The notes: a model not told the origin generated them from the letters alone. Shown: positions 24,404 to 32,973, numbered from the stretch's first letter. The stretch is 36,390 bases of DNA from Bryobacteraceae bacterium (GCA_025062235.1 JANXAE010000019.1:1-36390); one strand, 5' to 3'. Made by a program: numbers and translations.

Positions 24404-24871
24404 TCACCACTCGAACTTCAGGTTGGCCCGTTCGATCTGCTCCAGAGGCACTTGCAGTCGCCGGCCCGGGCGCAGCTCAAGCGTCACCACGCCCCCGGCG
24501 AACGCCGCCAGCACCCCCTCCCAGTACCGCTGGTCTTCCACCGGCTCGCGCAACACCAGCTTGATCTTCTGACCCAGGAAACGCTCGTAATCGCGCGGCC
24601 GCACCAGCTTCCTCTCCACGCCCGGAGAACTGACCTCCAGCGTATAGCTGCCCCCGGGAACCAGATCCTCCACGTCCAGGATCACCCCCAGCTGCTCGGA
24701 GACGGTCTCACAGTCACGGTGGGAGACGCCGCCGGGCTTATCAATGTAAACGCGCAAGACCCGCCTGCGTCCGCTACCGTGCAGCTCGACCTCGAGCACC
24801 TCGAGGCCCTCGGACTCGGCCACACGCTCTGCCGCCTCGCGGACCCTGGCAATGATCTCGTCCCGGTTCAT
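24404..24871 (-). CDS. rimP: Ribosome maturation factor RimP
   Basis: A 155-residue RimP, needed for 30S subunit maturation. Its N-terminal alpha/beta domain includes VLEVELHGSGRRRVLRVYID, with the characteristic DLVPGGSYTLEVSSPGVERK (about 68-87) at the domain junction. A C-terminal SH3-like domain includes FLGQKIKLVLREP. It is the first gene of the rimP-nusA-infB string and ends 28 bases before the nusA TTG. No strong ribosome binding site precedes the ATG. An intrinsic-terminator-like hairpin lies 15 bases upstream of the start and may affect its expression. Confidence 0.94.
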   Translation of the reverse strand: MNRDEIIARVREAAERVAESEGLEVLEVELHGSGRRRVLRVYIDKPGGVSHRDCETVSEQLGVILDVEDLVPGGSYTLEVSSPGVERKLVRPRDYERFLGQKIKLVLREPVEDQRYWEGVLAAFAGGVVTLELRPGRRLQVPLEQIERANLKFEW

Positions 24872-24886
24872 GGCCCACCGCCGGCC

Positions 24887-24912
24887 AATAAAAAAGTGGG
24901 CTTTCGCCCACT
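24887..24912 (-). terminator. Intrinsic terminator before rimP
   Basis: On the minus strand AGTGGGC pairs with GCCCACT across a GAAA tetraloop, followed by TTTTTTATT. It would end transcription from the oxidoreductase gene, whose stop is at 24989. Because it also lies downstream of a TATAAT at 24936-24941 and only 15 bases from the rimP ATG, it may attenuate the rimP operon. Confidence 0.8.
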
Positions 24913-24935
24913 CGCATGGCCCGACGCCTATTTCA

Positions 24936-24941
24936 ATTATA
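24936..24941 (-). promoter_or_regulatory. Candidate -10 element upstream of rimP
   Basis: TATAAT on the minus strand within a short A/T-rich patch of an otherwise GC-rich gap. At 17 bases spacing the -35 position reads GGGCCC, so there is no -35 match. If used, transcription would start near 24929 and run straight into the hairpin at 24887-24912 before reaching rimP. Confidence 0.3.
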
Positions 24942-24988
24942 CACGCCGACCGCCGCAGGGGCCCGCCCTCCCGACGGCGCCCGTGCGA

Positions 24989-26134
24989 TTACTCGACGTC
25001 CACCCAACCGCCCTTCCGCGCACTCTCCAAAATCTTCTCGAGCAGTAGCATTCCCCTGACCCCGTCCTCGAAGGTCGGGAACTCGACCGGCGCCGAGGGA
25101 TCCTCGATCTTGCGGTAGAAGCGGCGGAACACCTGTTTGTGGGCGTCGTCATAGCCCTCGCCGTGCCCGCCGGGCAGGTCCGCGAAGCTGCGGGCGGTCT
25201 CCAGCATCAGCGCCGGATCCTTGACGATGATCTGGTTGGGCGAATTCCGCTGGCCGATCCACAGCTCGTCGGGCCTTTCCTGGTTCCACATCACGCCCAG
25301 CTTGCTTCCGTAAATTTCAATCTGGAGGCGGTTCTTGCAACCGGTGTTAACCTGGCTGGCGGTGAAGCAGCCGCGGGCGCGCTCGCCCAGCCGAATCAGG
25401 ACCGCGCCGTAATCCTCGGTGTCAATGGGAACCTCCTCGTAATCCTCCGGGCGCAGCGTCTTGCCCGCGAAGGTCTCCACATCCACCTTCGGCCGCTTGC
25501 GCGTCTTGTGGAAGGTCATCAGGTCGGCACACAGCGAGCTGATGCGCAGTCCGGTCACGTGTTGCACCATGTCCATCCAGTGTGAGCCGATGTCGCCCAT
25601 CGCCCGCAGCGGGCCGTTTTCCTTCGAGACGATGCGCCAGTTCCAATCCGTGTCATAGAGCAGCCAATCTTGCGAATACGTGCCCTGGACGACCAGAATC
25701 TCTCCGAGCTCTCCCGCCTCCCGCATGGCGCGCATCTGCTGCACCATCGGGTAATAACGGAGATTGTGGTTGAGGCAATGCACGACGCCCGCCTTGCGCG
25801 CGGCCTCCAGCAGCTCTTTCGCCTCGGCCAGCGATAGCGTCATCGGCTTCTCGCACAGCACGTGCTTGCCCGCCTCCACCGCCTGCTTGGCGATGGGATA
25901 GTGCAGCGCGTTGGGCGTGCAGATGTGCACCGCCTGGATTTCGGGATCCTGCAACAGCTCGCGATAGTCGGCCGTGGTCCGCGGAATGCCCATCTGCCGT
26001 CCGAAGGAGCTGGCCAGTTCCTCCGTCAGGCCGGCAACTGCCACCACTTCCACGTTGGGCAAACGACGGATGGCTTCCGTGTGCACCCGGCCCATGAATC
26101 CGGTTCCGATGACTGCGGTCTTGATGCGTGCCAT
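24989..26134 (-). CDS. Gfo/Idh/MocA-family oxidoreductase
   Basis: A 381-residue NAD(P)-dependent oxidoreductase of the glucose-fructose oxidoreductase/inositol dehydrogenase type. The Rossmann segment AVIGTGFMGRVHTEAI is at 6-21. CTPNALHYPIAKQAVEAGKH and the cofactor/active-site motif CEKPMTLS lie in the first third. A C-terminal substrate domain includes GDIGSHWMDMVQHVTG with the catalytic-type His. I use ATG 26134 with GGAGGGAG about nine bases upstream; the longer open frame to 26263 is not conserved. Substrate is unknown (a sugar or cyclitol in the family). It stands alone, with its own terminator at 24887-24912. Confidence 0.93.
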   Translation of the reverse strand: MARIKTAVIGTGFMGRVHTEAIRRLPNVEVVAVAGLTEELASSFGRQMGIPRTTADYRELLQDPEIQAVHICTPNALHYPIAKQAVEAGKHVLCEKPMTLSLAEAKELLEAARKAGVVHCLNHNLRYYPMVQQMRAMREAGELGEILVVQGTYSQDWLLYDTDWNWRIVSKENGPLRAMGDIGSHWMDMVQHVTGLRISSLCADLMTFHKTRKRPKVDVETFAGKTLRPEDYEEVPIDTEDYGAVLIRLGERARGCFTASQVNTGCKNRLQIEIYGSKLGVMWNQERPDELWIGQRNSPNQIIVKDPALMLETARSFADLPGGHGEGYDDAHKQVFRRFYRKIEDPSAPVEFPTFEDGVRGMLLLEKILESARKGGWVDVE

Positions 26135-26265
26135 CTGTGTCGGCTCCCTCCACTTGCTTGTCGCGAGGTCCGTGCGCTGTGGGCGCACCCTGTCCAATGT
26201 AACGCAAAAGCTGTTAGATTGGAGGCATAGCCTGCCGGTCCGCAGACCGGCTCGCAGCGGCAACC

Positions 26266-26580
26266 ATGGTCCTTCGCATCCGAGTGCGCCCGACGCGGGT
26301 GCGGATCAATGGCTGGCGCGGCTTGGCCCTGGCCGCAAGCGCCCTGCTGACGCCCGGGGTAGCCGCGGCTCTGGCCCTGGCCATTTGGAGGCTCGGTGCA
26401 GATCTAGGCCTCCTGGGCAACTTCGTCATCGGCGACGGGCTCTTCTCCCACTGGCAAGTCTGGTTGCTGTTGGCCGTCGCCTTGCAGATGCTTTCCTCCG
26501 CGCTGGCCCGCGCCGGACAGGCCGCGGGTGCTTCGGGTCGGTCGCGTCCCTTCGAAGAAAGCGATCAAGCGATGCCGTAG
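26266..26580 (+). CDS. Small two-span membrane protein, unknown
   Basis: A 104-residue product with a basic start (MVLRIRVRPTRVRINGWRG), two hydrophobic segments (about 20-42 and 63-83) and a polar tail. I recognise no family. Support is the membrane pattern, a start codon in the 131-base gap divergent from the oxidoreductase gene, and the absence of a better gene here. There is no clear ribosome binding site. Its last 16 bases overlap the convergent HEMEH gene. It could be a non-coding frame. Confidence 0.45.
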   Translation: MVLRIRVRPTRVRINGWRGLALAASALLTPGVAAALALAIWRLGADLGLLGNFVIGDGLFSHWQVWLLLAVALQMLSSALARAGQAAGASGRSRPFEESDQAMP

Positions 26581-27191
26581 TCCTTGCCCAGCTCCTTGCC
26601 CACCAGTTCGCTCATCGCCCGGCGGTAAAAGGTCCGGCTGCGATGGAGGATCTCCGATTCGCTGCGTTCGGGAAACGCCAAGTGTTCCATCTCATGCAGC
26701 AACACGGCCAGCAGAGCGGCACGGAGACGCAGGGGCTCGAGCCGCCCGGCAGCTTCCTCGGCCGCCAGCGAGGCCAGGGGTTCCGGTTGCCAGGCCCTTA
26801 TGCTCTCGTAGGCCAGGTCAATCTCGGCTACCGGATGACCCAGCTCGCTGGCCAGCCGACGTGCCAGGCGCGATTCTGTCCCGGGAGGATGGTGGTGCCC
26901 CAGGCAACCGCAGGGATTCCGCTCGCGCAATTGCACGACGATCAGGGCAGGCAGAGCCCTCCACAGATCTCCGTACAGTCCGCGCACCTCGGAGCCGCTG
27001 GCCGGAAGCGCGTGCGCATAGGCGTGCTCGAGCTCGGAGGCGACCGCTCCGGCGCCCCGCGGATACACCAACAGCAACAGTGGCATTTGCCAGCCCCCGC
27101 GAACCAGCTTTTGTTCGCGCCCCCGGATCCTCTCCTTCAAACGCGCCAGCACGCCAGGGACGTGGACTTTGACTGCGGATGGCCTCTTCAC
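26565..27191 (-). CDS. Uncharacterised protein with HEMEH zinc-site motif
   Basis: A 208-residue product started here at GTG 27191; a later GTG (giving MLARLKERIRG) is also possible. LLAVLLHEMEHLAFPE (about 162-175) contains HExxH followed by a hydrophobic stretch, the arrangement of zinc metallopeptidases. A cluster CGCLGHHH lies at 94-101 and may be a further metal site. There is no signal peptide or membrane segment, so the protein should be cytoplasmic. I do not recognise a named family, and the third zinc ligand cannot be assigned. It is divergent from the rhomboid protease gene, 62 bases apart. Confidence 0.65.
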   Translation of the reverse strand: MKRPSAVKVHVPGVLARLKERIRGREQKLVRGGWQMPLLLLVYPRGAGAVASELEHAYAHALPASGSEVRGLYGDLWRALPALIVVQLRERNPCGCLGHHHPPGTESRLARRLASELGHPVAEIDLAYESIRAWQPEPLASLAAEEAAGRLEPLRLRAALLAVLLHEMEHLAFPERSESEILHRSRTFYRRAMSELVGKELGKDYGIA

Positions 27192-27253
27192 CGCGCGCCC
27201 CCTGCCCGCTGGCTCGCTTCTGCTATTCTGGCATAAGGCCCTGCCTCGAGCCG

Positions 27254-28015
27254 ATGCCTTACGCTTATTCCAGACCCGCGGGCTATTGGAGCGGGCGCTT
27301 GCCTGCCGGCGTGAAGTGGTTGCTCATCGTCAATGTGGGTCTCTTCCTGCTTCAGTTCTTCTCGGTGAACCTCGCGCGCCGCGATCCGTTCGCAGCCCTG
27401 GCGCTGGCGCCGTGGCAGGTGCTCGAACGCGGTTACGTCTGGCAGCTGGCCACTTACCTTTTCCTGCACGGCGGCCTGATGCACTTGCTCTTCAACATGC
27501 TCACGCTGTGGATGTTCGGCATGGACCTGGAGCGCGACTGGGGCACGCGCGCCTTCCTGCGCTATTACTTTCTGTGCGGCGTGGGCGCTGGGCTGTGCGT
27601 GATCGTGGCGAACCTGCTCTGGGGCGATCCTTTTACCCGCACCCTCGGCTCTTCCGGCGCCATTTACGGGCTGCTGCTCGCCTACGGGCTGCTCTATCCG
27701 GAGCGCACGGTGCTGTTCTTTTTCCTGTTCCCTATCCAGGCCAAGTATTTCGTACTCATCGTCGGGGCCATCGCTTTCCTCGGTTCCTTCCAGGCTGCCG
27801 GCAGTGGCATCAGCCACGTCGCGCACCTTGGCGGAATGCTGTTCGGCTACCTCTCCCTGCGCTCGCGATTGCGCGCCCGGCACAGGCGAACCTACCTCCG
27901 CCCCTCCCTGTTCGGCCGTCTGCGCGAACAGTGGCGGCAATGGAAAATCCGCCGCGCCCGGCGCAAGTTCGAAGTCTACATGCGCCGCCACGATCGCGAC
28001 CGCTGGTCCCGGTGA
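27254..28015 (+). CDS. Rhomboid-family intramembrane serine protease
   Basis: A 253-residue rhomboid with about six membrane segments, cutting substrates inside the inner membrane. HGGLMHLLFNML (about 71-82) supplies the His/Asn pair of the oxyanion region. GSSGAIYG carries the catalytic Ser, and SHVAHLGGMLFGY the catalytic His and the GxxxG-like packing stretch, so all key residues are present. The basic C-terminal tail (RRARRKFEVYMRR) is cytoplasmic. I chose ATG 27254; the upstream in-frame 25 codons are not conserved. No substrate can be named from the neighbourhood. Confidence 0.92.
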   Translation: MPYAYSRPAGYWSGRLPAGVKWLLIVNVGLFLLQFFSVNLARRDPFAALALAPWQVLERGYVWQLATYLFLHGGLMHLLFNMLTLWMFGMDLERDWGTRAFLRYYFLCGVGAGLCVIVANLLWGDPFTRTLGSSGAIYGLLLAYGLLYPERTVLFFFLFPIQAKYFVLIVGAIAFLGSFQAAGSGISHVAHLGGMLFGYLSLRSRLRARHRRTYLRPSLFGRLREQWRQWKIRRARRKFEVYMRRHDRDRWSR

Positions 28016-28059
28016 ATCCCAACCGCCGGCTCCTGTTATAGTTCAATAGTGGGGGAGTT

Positions 28060-29196
28060 ATGAAGCGCTTGCACATCCTCGCGGCCGCGGGCCTGGTCTG
28101 CCTGCTGGCGACGGCCGACTGGCTCCACGCCCAGGCCGGCCCGAAAAAGGAGGGCAGCGAGACGGTCGCGCGCCCGCGCAAGAAGGCCGGAGGGGAAGCC
28201 GAACCGGCCGAAGAATCCAGGATCCCTTCGAAATTCGGCAGGAAGAAGGAGGACATCCCGCCAGAGGCTCCTTCCTTCCGCACCGAAGTGCTGACGGTCA
28301 GCCTCGATGTGGCCGTGCTCGACAACCGGGGCCAATTCATTCCCAACCTCCCGCGCGCCTGCTTCCGCGTGCTCGAAGACAACGTGCCGCAACAGATCAC
28401 CGGTTTCGAGATGGGCGAAGCCCCCATGACCGTCTGCATGGTCATCGAGTGGAGCAACCTGTTCCAGCAATACTGGAGCGAGACCTGGTACCAGACCCTC
28501 ACCGCCGCTTACGGATTCCTGGAGACTCTGAAGCCGGAGGACTACGTGGCCGTCGTCGCCTACGACATCCGTCCGGAAATCCTCTCGGATTTCTCCACCG
28601 ACAAGCGCGCCGCCTATGACGCCATGTCCAGGTTGCGCATCGCTGCCTATTCGGAAGCGAACCTGTTCGACGCGGTGACGGACGTGGCCCAACGCATGAG
28701 CGACATCGAGGGGCGCAAGGCGATCGTGCTCATCTCCTCCGGCATCGACACCTTCAGCAAGATCACCTTCTCCAAGGCGCGCGAGATCCTGCAGAATGCG
28801 GGTGTGCCCGTCTACGCCATCGGACTGATGCAGGCCCTGCGCGAGTGGTACGACGCCTACGGCATGCTGGGGCCGATCGCGCGACTGGATTTCCTCCAGG
28901 CCGACAACCAGCTCCGCACGTTCGCCCGTGAGACCGGCGGGATGGCCTTCTTCCCCCGCTTCTACGGCGAGTTCCCGGGCATCTTCCGCTCGATCGCACA
29001 TGCCCTGCGCAACCGCTACTACATTACCTATCAGCCCTCCAACACCAAGCGGGACGGGAAGTTCCGCCGCATCAAAGTCGAGCTGGTGGACCCGGCCACC
29101 AACCAGCCGCTCAAGATCACCGACGAGCGCCAGCGGCCCATCAAATACACCATCATCGCCAAGAGCGGTTACACCGCTCCGCGCGAGGTCGAGTGA
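28060..29196 (+). CDS. Secreted VWFA-related Acidobacterial-domain protein
   Basis: A 378-residue protein of the acidobacterial VWFA-related family. Signal peptide 1-24 (MKRLHILAAAGLVCLLATAD) is followed by a charged linker. The domain starts with FRTEVLTVSLDVAVLDNRGQ and LPRACFRVLEDNVPQQITGF, then the VWA fold with KAIVLISSGIDTFSK and AGVPVYAIGL. The C-terminal YYITYQPSN is typical. The metal-site motif DxSxS is replaced by EWSNL, so metal-dependent adhesion is doubtful. GGGGGAG lies just before the ATG. The family is abundant in Acidobacteriota and its role is not known. A hairpin with T run follows at 29265-29292. Confidence 0.92.
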   Translation: MKRLHILAAAGLVCLLATADWLHAQAGPKKEGSETVARPRKKAGGEAEPAEESRIPSKFGRKKEDIPPEAPSFRTEVLTVSLDVAVLDNRGQFIPNLPRACFRVLEDNVPQQITGFEMGEAPMTVCMVIEWSNLFQQYWSETWYQTLTAAYGFLETLKPEDYVAVVAYDIRPEILSDFSTDKRAAYDAMSRLRIAAYSEANLFDAVTDVAQRMSDIEGRKAIVLISSGIDTFSKITFSKAREILQNAGVPVYAIGLMQALREWYDAYGMLGPIARLDFLQADNQLRTFARETGGMAFFPRFYGEFPGIFRSIAHALRNRYYITYQPSNTKRDGKFRRIKVELVDPATNQPLKITDERQRPIKYTIIAKSGYTAPREVE

Positions 29197-29264
29197 GCGC
29201 AGGTCCATAGCAGAAGTTCACTGGAAAAATCAAGCGGAAAATCCGGCTTGTCCTGCAATCTCTT

Positions 29265-29292
29265 AACGGCGCATTGACACTCGCGCCGTTTT
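29265..29292 (+). terminator. Terminator hairpin after the VWFA-related gene
   Basis: AACGGCGC (29265-29272) pairs perfectly with GCGCCGTT (29283-29290) across a ten-base loop, and T's follow (29289-29292). It lies 69 bases after the stop. The T run is short, so termination may be partial. Confidence 0.6.
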
Positions 29293-29302
29293 CCTGTTAC
29301 CT
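29274..29302 (+). promoter_or_regulatory. Candidate promoter of the receiver gene, inside the terminator
   Basis: TTGACA (29274-29279), exactly 17 bases, TTACCT (29297-29302). The -35 hexamer is the loop of the preceding hairpin. Initiation near 29309 would leave a leader of about eight bases before the receiver ATG at 29317, overlapping GGAG (29307-29310). Confidence 0.4.
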
Positions 29303-29316
29303 TCGCGGAGTCCGCT

Positions 29317-29769
29317 ATGCGATCAACCCCGCTTCCCGTTCCCGCACAGATCCTCCTGGTGGACGACAACGAGTTGGGGCTGGCAGCCCGCAAGGCGCTG
29401 CTCGAAGAACAGGGTTACGCGGTGACCATCGCGTCGAGCGGGGAAGCCGCCCTCGAGCTGTTCCGCAGTCAGGCCTTTGACCTCGTGATCACCGACTTCC
29501 GGATGCCGGGGATGAACGGCATCGAGCTCATCCGGCAGCTCCGGTGCCAGAAGCGCGATGTGCCAATCATTCTGCTGTCGGGCTTCGTGCAGCCGCTGGG
29601 CCTGAACGAGCAGGTCACCGGCGCCGATGTCGTGCTCGCCAAGAGCGCCAGCGAAGTGGCGCAGTTGCTGCGCACCGTGGCCAAGCTGCTGCGCCGCAGC
29701 CGCCGCAAGCCCGCGCGTGCGCAGGGCGCGTTTTCGAGAGCCCGGCGTTCGCACGCCTCCAGCGCGTGA
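29317..29769 (+). CDS. Stand-alone receiver-domain response regulator
   Basis: A 150-residue CheY-like protein: one receiver domain (about 10-125) without an output domain. The acidic pair is in LVDDNE, the phospho-acceptor Asp in ITDFRMPGMNGIEL, the Thr/Ser switch in LLSGF and the Lys in LAKSASE, so all conserved positions are present. The C-terminal 25 residues are basic and alanine/serine-rich (RRSRRKPARAQ), unlike CheY, and may bind nucleic acid or a partner. No kinase is adjacent. GGAG lies six bases before the ATG. Confidence 0.9.
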   Translation: MRSTPLPVPAQILLVDDNELGLAARKALLEEQGYAVTIASSGEAALELFRSQAFDLVITDFRMPGMNGIELIRQLRCQKRDVPIILLSGFVQPLGLNEQVTGADVVLAKSASEVAQLLRTVAKLLRRSRRKPARAQGAFSRARRSHASSA

Positions 29770-29855
29770 GAACTGCCGCACTCCGCCTTTGTTTTATCAT
29801 CGGGTAAGGCCATCCGCCCGCAGGGCGGTATGACTCGTTTCCAAGGAGGGTTAGC

Positions 29856-30551
29856 GTGGAGATCACCTGGCTCGGTCACGGCACGATGCAGTTCAAGCTG
29901 GACAGTGGCGAGGTCTACCTGCTGGATCCCTGGCTGGAAGGCAATCCGGCCTACCCCGCCAACCATTCGCTCGCGCGCTTGGACGGAATCCTGATCACCC
30001 ACGGCCACTTCGATCACCTGACCAGCGTCCAAGCGCTCGCGGCCCGCTTCGCACCCGAAATCGTGGCCATCTACGAGGTCTGTCACTGGCTGGGCCACAA
30101 GGGCGTCGGCAAACTCACCGGCATGAACAAGGGCGGCACCGTGCAACTGGGACCCTTGCGCGTCACCATGACCCACGCCGTGCACTCCAGCGGCATCGAA
30201 GAGGACGGCCGGATGATCTACGGAGGCGAGGCCGCGGGCTACGTCCTGCACCTGCCCGACGGCCGCCGCATCTATTGTTCGGGCGACACCACCGTATTCT
30301 CCGACATGCAGATCATCGGGCAGCTCTACCGTCCGCAACTGGCGGTGCTGCCCATCGGGGGGCTCTACACGATGGGCCCGGCGGAGGCCGCCCTGGCCTG
30401 CAAGATGCTCCGCCCGGCCAAGGTCATCCCCACGCATTTCGGTACCTTCCCGCCGCTGACCGGGAGGCCCGAGCAACTGGCCGAGCTCATCTCGGATCTG
30501 CCCGAGACCGAAGTCTGGACACTGGAACCCGGCAAGCCCGTGCAATGGTGA
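29856..30551 (+). CDS. UPF0173 metal-dependent hydrolase
   Basis: A 231-residue metallo-beta-lactamase-fold hydrolase of the UPF0173 (YtkL-like) family. THGHFDH (about 49-55) is the HxHxDH-type metal motif. HAVHSSG, the GDTT stretch and IPTHFGTF supply further ligands. The start is GTG 29856 with the strong site AAGGAGGG five bases upstream. Length fits the family exactly. The substrate is not known. It is convergent with the malic enzyme gene (57 bases between stops), with no obvious bidirectional terminator. Confidence 0.92.
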   Translation: MEITWLGHGTMQFKLDSGEVYLLDPWLEGNPAYPANHSLARLDGILITHGHFDHLTSVQALAARFAPEIVAIYEVCHWLGHKGVGKLTGMNKGGTVQLGPLRVTMTHAVHSSGIEEDGRMIYGGEAAGYVLHLPDGRRIYCSGDTTVFSDMQIIGQLYRPQLAVLPIGGLYTMGPAEAALACKMLRPAKVIPTHFGTFPPLTGRPEQLAELISDLPETEVWTLEPGKPVQW

Positions 30552-30608
30552 GCGGCAGGCAAGGCCCGCCGCGCGCCGCGAAGGGCGACGGCGGAGCCGC
30601 GCCACGGG

Positions 30609-32897
30609 TCAGCCTGAGGAGGGGGACCTCAGCGCCTGCCGCCGGGCGCAAGCCTCCTGCGCCTCCACCACCGCGATCGCGGACATGTTGACGATCTCGT
30701 TGACCTCCGCTCCGCGTTGCAACACGTGGATCGGGCGCGACATGCCCATCAGGATCGGTCCGATCACCTCGCAGCCCCCGATGCGGTTCAGGAGCTTGTA
30801 AGCGATGTTGCCCGCTTCCAGATCCGGGAATATCAGCACGTTGGCTGCCCCCTTGAGGCGGCTGAACGGGTAGTCCTCCTCGAGGATCTCCGGCGTCACC
30901 GCGGTATCGGCCTGCATCTCGCCGTCAACGATCAGCTCGGGTTCGCGCTGCCTGACCAGCTCCACCGCGCGCCGCACCTTCTCCGCCAGCGGATGCCGCG
31001 TGCTGCCGAAGTTGGAGAACGACAGCATGGCCACGCGCGGTTCCACGTCGAAGCGACGCGCCATTTCCGCCGTGCAGATGGCGATTTCCGCCAGATCCTC
31101 GGCGGTCGGCTCGATGTTCACTGTGCAATCGGCCAGGAAATACAGTTCGCGTTTGGGCGAGATCAGCAGGTACAGTCCCGAGACCTTGGTGAGGCCCTCG
31201 CGCACCGAGACCACTTGCAGGGCGGGCCGGATGGTGTCGGGATAATGCTGCGTCAGACCGGCGATGAGCGCATCCGCGTCGCCCATGCGCACCATCATCG
31301 AGCCGAAGACGTTGCGGTTCAGGATCAGCTGCGCCGCTTCCTTGCGCGTGACGCCCTTGCGCTGCCGCAGCCGGAAAAGCTCCTCCACGTATTCGCCCAG
31401 CCGCGGGAAGCGCGCCGGTTCGATGACCTGCGCCCCGTCCAGGTTCAGGCGCAGCTCCTCGATGCGGGCGCGGATCGTCTTCTCGTTGCCCAGCAGGATC
31501 GGCTGCGCGATCTTTTCGTCGAGCAGGATCTGGCTGGCGCGCAGCATCTTGCTCTCTTCGCCCTCGGGGAAGACCACGCGCTTGGGATCGCGCTGTGCCT
31601 TGGTGATCATCACCCGCATGACTTCGTAGGCCTTGCCCAGGCGTCGCGCCAGCTGCTCCTTGTACTCCTCGATATCCACCGGTTGCTGCGCCACCCCGGT
31701 GCGCATGGCCGCCTCCGCCACCGCGGCCGATTCCCAGATCAATACCCGCGGATCGAACGGCTTCGGGATGATGTAGTCGGGCCCGAAGGACATTTCCTCC
31801 ACGCCGTAGGCGCGCCGCACCGAGTCGGGCACGTCCTGCTTGGCCAGCGCGGCCAGAGCCCGCGTCGCGGCCAGCTTCATCTCGTCGTTGATGGCGGTGG
31901 CCCTGACGTCGAGCGCTCCGCGGAAAATGAAGGGAAAGCCGAGCACGTTGTTGACCTGATTGGGGTAGTCCGAACGGCCCGTGGCCATGATCACGTCCGG
32001 GCGCGCGCGCTTGGCCTCCTCGTACGGGATCTCGGGATCCGGATTGGCCATGGCGAAAACGATCGGCCGGTCCGCCATCGAGCGCAACATCTCCGGCGTG
32101 ACGCAGTTGGCCACCGAGAGGCCGATGAACACGTCGGCGCCTTTCATCGCCTCGGCCAGCGTGCGCAGGGGCGTGTCCTGCACGAACCGCGCCTTGTAGG
32201 GGTTCATGCCCTCCTCGCGCCCCTTGTAGAGCACGCCCTTGGAATCGCACATGACGATGTTCTCGCGTCGCACGCCCAACCGCAGGTAATGCTCCGCGCA
32301 GGCGATGGCGCTCGCCCCCGCTCCGTTGATCACCATGCGGATCTCCTCCGGGCGCTTGCCCACCAGCTCGAGCGCGTTCAACAGCGCTGCGGCCGAGATG
32401 ATGGCCGTACCGTGCTGATCGTCATGGAAAACCGGAATCTTCAGCGTCCGCTTCAGCTCCTCTTCGATGTAGAAGCATTCGGGAGCCTTGATGTCTTCCA
32501 GGTTGATCCCGCCGAAGGTGGGCTCCAGCAGTTGGCAGGCCCGGATGACTTCGTCGGGATCCTCCGTCGCCAGCTCGATGTCGAAAACGTCAATGTCGGC
32601 GAACCGTTTGAAAAGAACCGCCTTGCCCTCCATGACGGGCTTGCTGGCCTGGGCGCCGATGTTGCCCAGCCCCAGCACCGCAGTGCCGTTGCTCACCACC
32701 GCCACCAGGTTGCCCTTGGCTGTGTACTTGTAAGCCAGCGAGGGATCCCGTTCGATCTCCTTGCAGGGAACCGCCACCCCGGGCGAGTACGCAAGGCTCA
32801 GGTCCCGCTGCGTGCGGCACGGTTTCGTCGGGAGGATGGAGAGCTTGCCCGCCGGCGGCGTCGCATGGTATTCGAGCGCGTCTTCTCTGCGTATCAT
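30609..32897 (-). CDS. maeB: MaeB-type malic enzyme with phosphotransacetylase-like domain
   Basis: A 762-residue NADP-type malic enzyme making pyruvate from malate, with a C-terminal phosphate-acetyl/butyryltransferase-like domain that in MaeB is regulatory. The N-terminal half has [41 protein letters not shown] and [10 protein letters not shown], then [17 protein letters not shown] as the NAD(P) fold. The C-terminal half (about 430-755) contains [15 protein letters not shown] and [16 protein letters not shown] chose ATG 32897, with GGGGTGAG upstream, over the open frame to 32936. An inverted repeat lies 23 bases before the start. Confidence 0.95.
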   Translation of the reverse strand: MIRREDALEYHATPPAGKLSILPTKPCRTQRDLSLAYSPGVAVPCKEIERDPSLAYKYTAKGNLVAVVSNGTAVLGLGNIGAQASKPVMEGKAVLFKRFADIDVFDIELATEDPDEVIRACQLLEPTFGGINLEDIKAPECFYIEEELKRTLKIPVFHDDQHGTAIISAAALLNALELVGKRPEEIRMVINGAGASAIACAEHYLRLGVRRENIVMCDSKGVLYKGREEGMNPYKARFVQDTPLRTLAEAMKGADVFIGLSVANCVTPEMLRSMADRPIVFAMANPDPEIPYEEAKRARPDVIMATGRSDYPNQVNNVLGFPFIFRGALDVRATAINDEMKLAATRALAALAKQDVPDSVRRAYGVEEMSFGPDYIIPKPFDPRVLIWESAAVAEAAMRTGVAQQPVDIEEYKEQLARRLGKAYEVMRVMITKAQRDPKRVVFPEGEESKMLRASQILLDEKIAQPILLGNEKTIRARIEELRLNLDGAQVIEPARFPRLGEYVEELFRLRQRKGVTRKEAAQLILNRNVFGSMMVRMGDADALIAGLTQHYPDTIRPALQVVSVREGLTKVSGLYLLISPKRELYFLADCTVNIEPTAEDLAEIAICTAEMARRFDVEPRVAMLSFSNFGSTRHPLAEKVRRAVELVRQREPELIVDGEMQADTAVTPEILEEDYPFSRLKGAANVLIFPDLEAGNIAYKLLNRIGGCEVIGPILMGMSRPIHVLQRGAEVNEIVNMSAIAVVEAQEACARRQALRSPSSG

Positions 32898-32919
32898 GAT
32901 CTCACCCCGTCTGACACTG

Positions 32920-32942
32920 GAGCGCTTCTCCTGCAAGCGCTC
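32920..32942. repeat. Inverted repeat upstream of maeB
   Basis: GAGCGCTT (32920-32927) and AAGCGCTC (32935-32942) form a perfect eight-base inverted repeat with a seven-base centre, located between the AlaX-like stop and the maeB start. There is no T run, so it is not a standard terminator. It could be an operator or an mRNA hairpin near the ribosome binding site. Confidence 0.4.
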
Positions 32943-32973
32943 GCGTAGCTAGCATAGCAGCAAGCGCGATTCC

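Noticed and set aside
30717-32948. A 743-codon plus-strand frame antisense to maeB
   Set aside because: His/Arg/Ala-rich with no motif. It mirrors third-position GC of the true gene, as in other antisense frames here.
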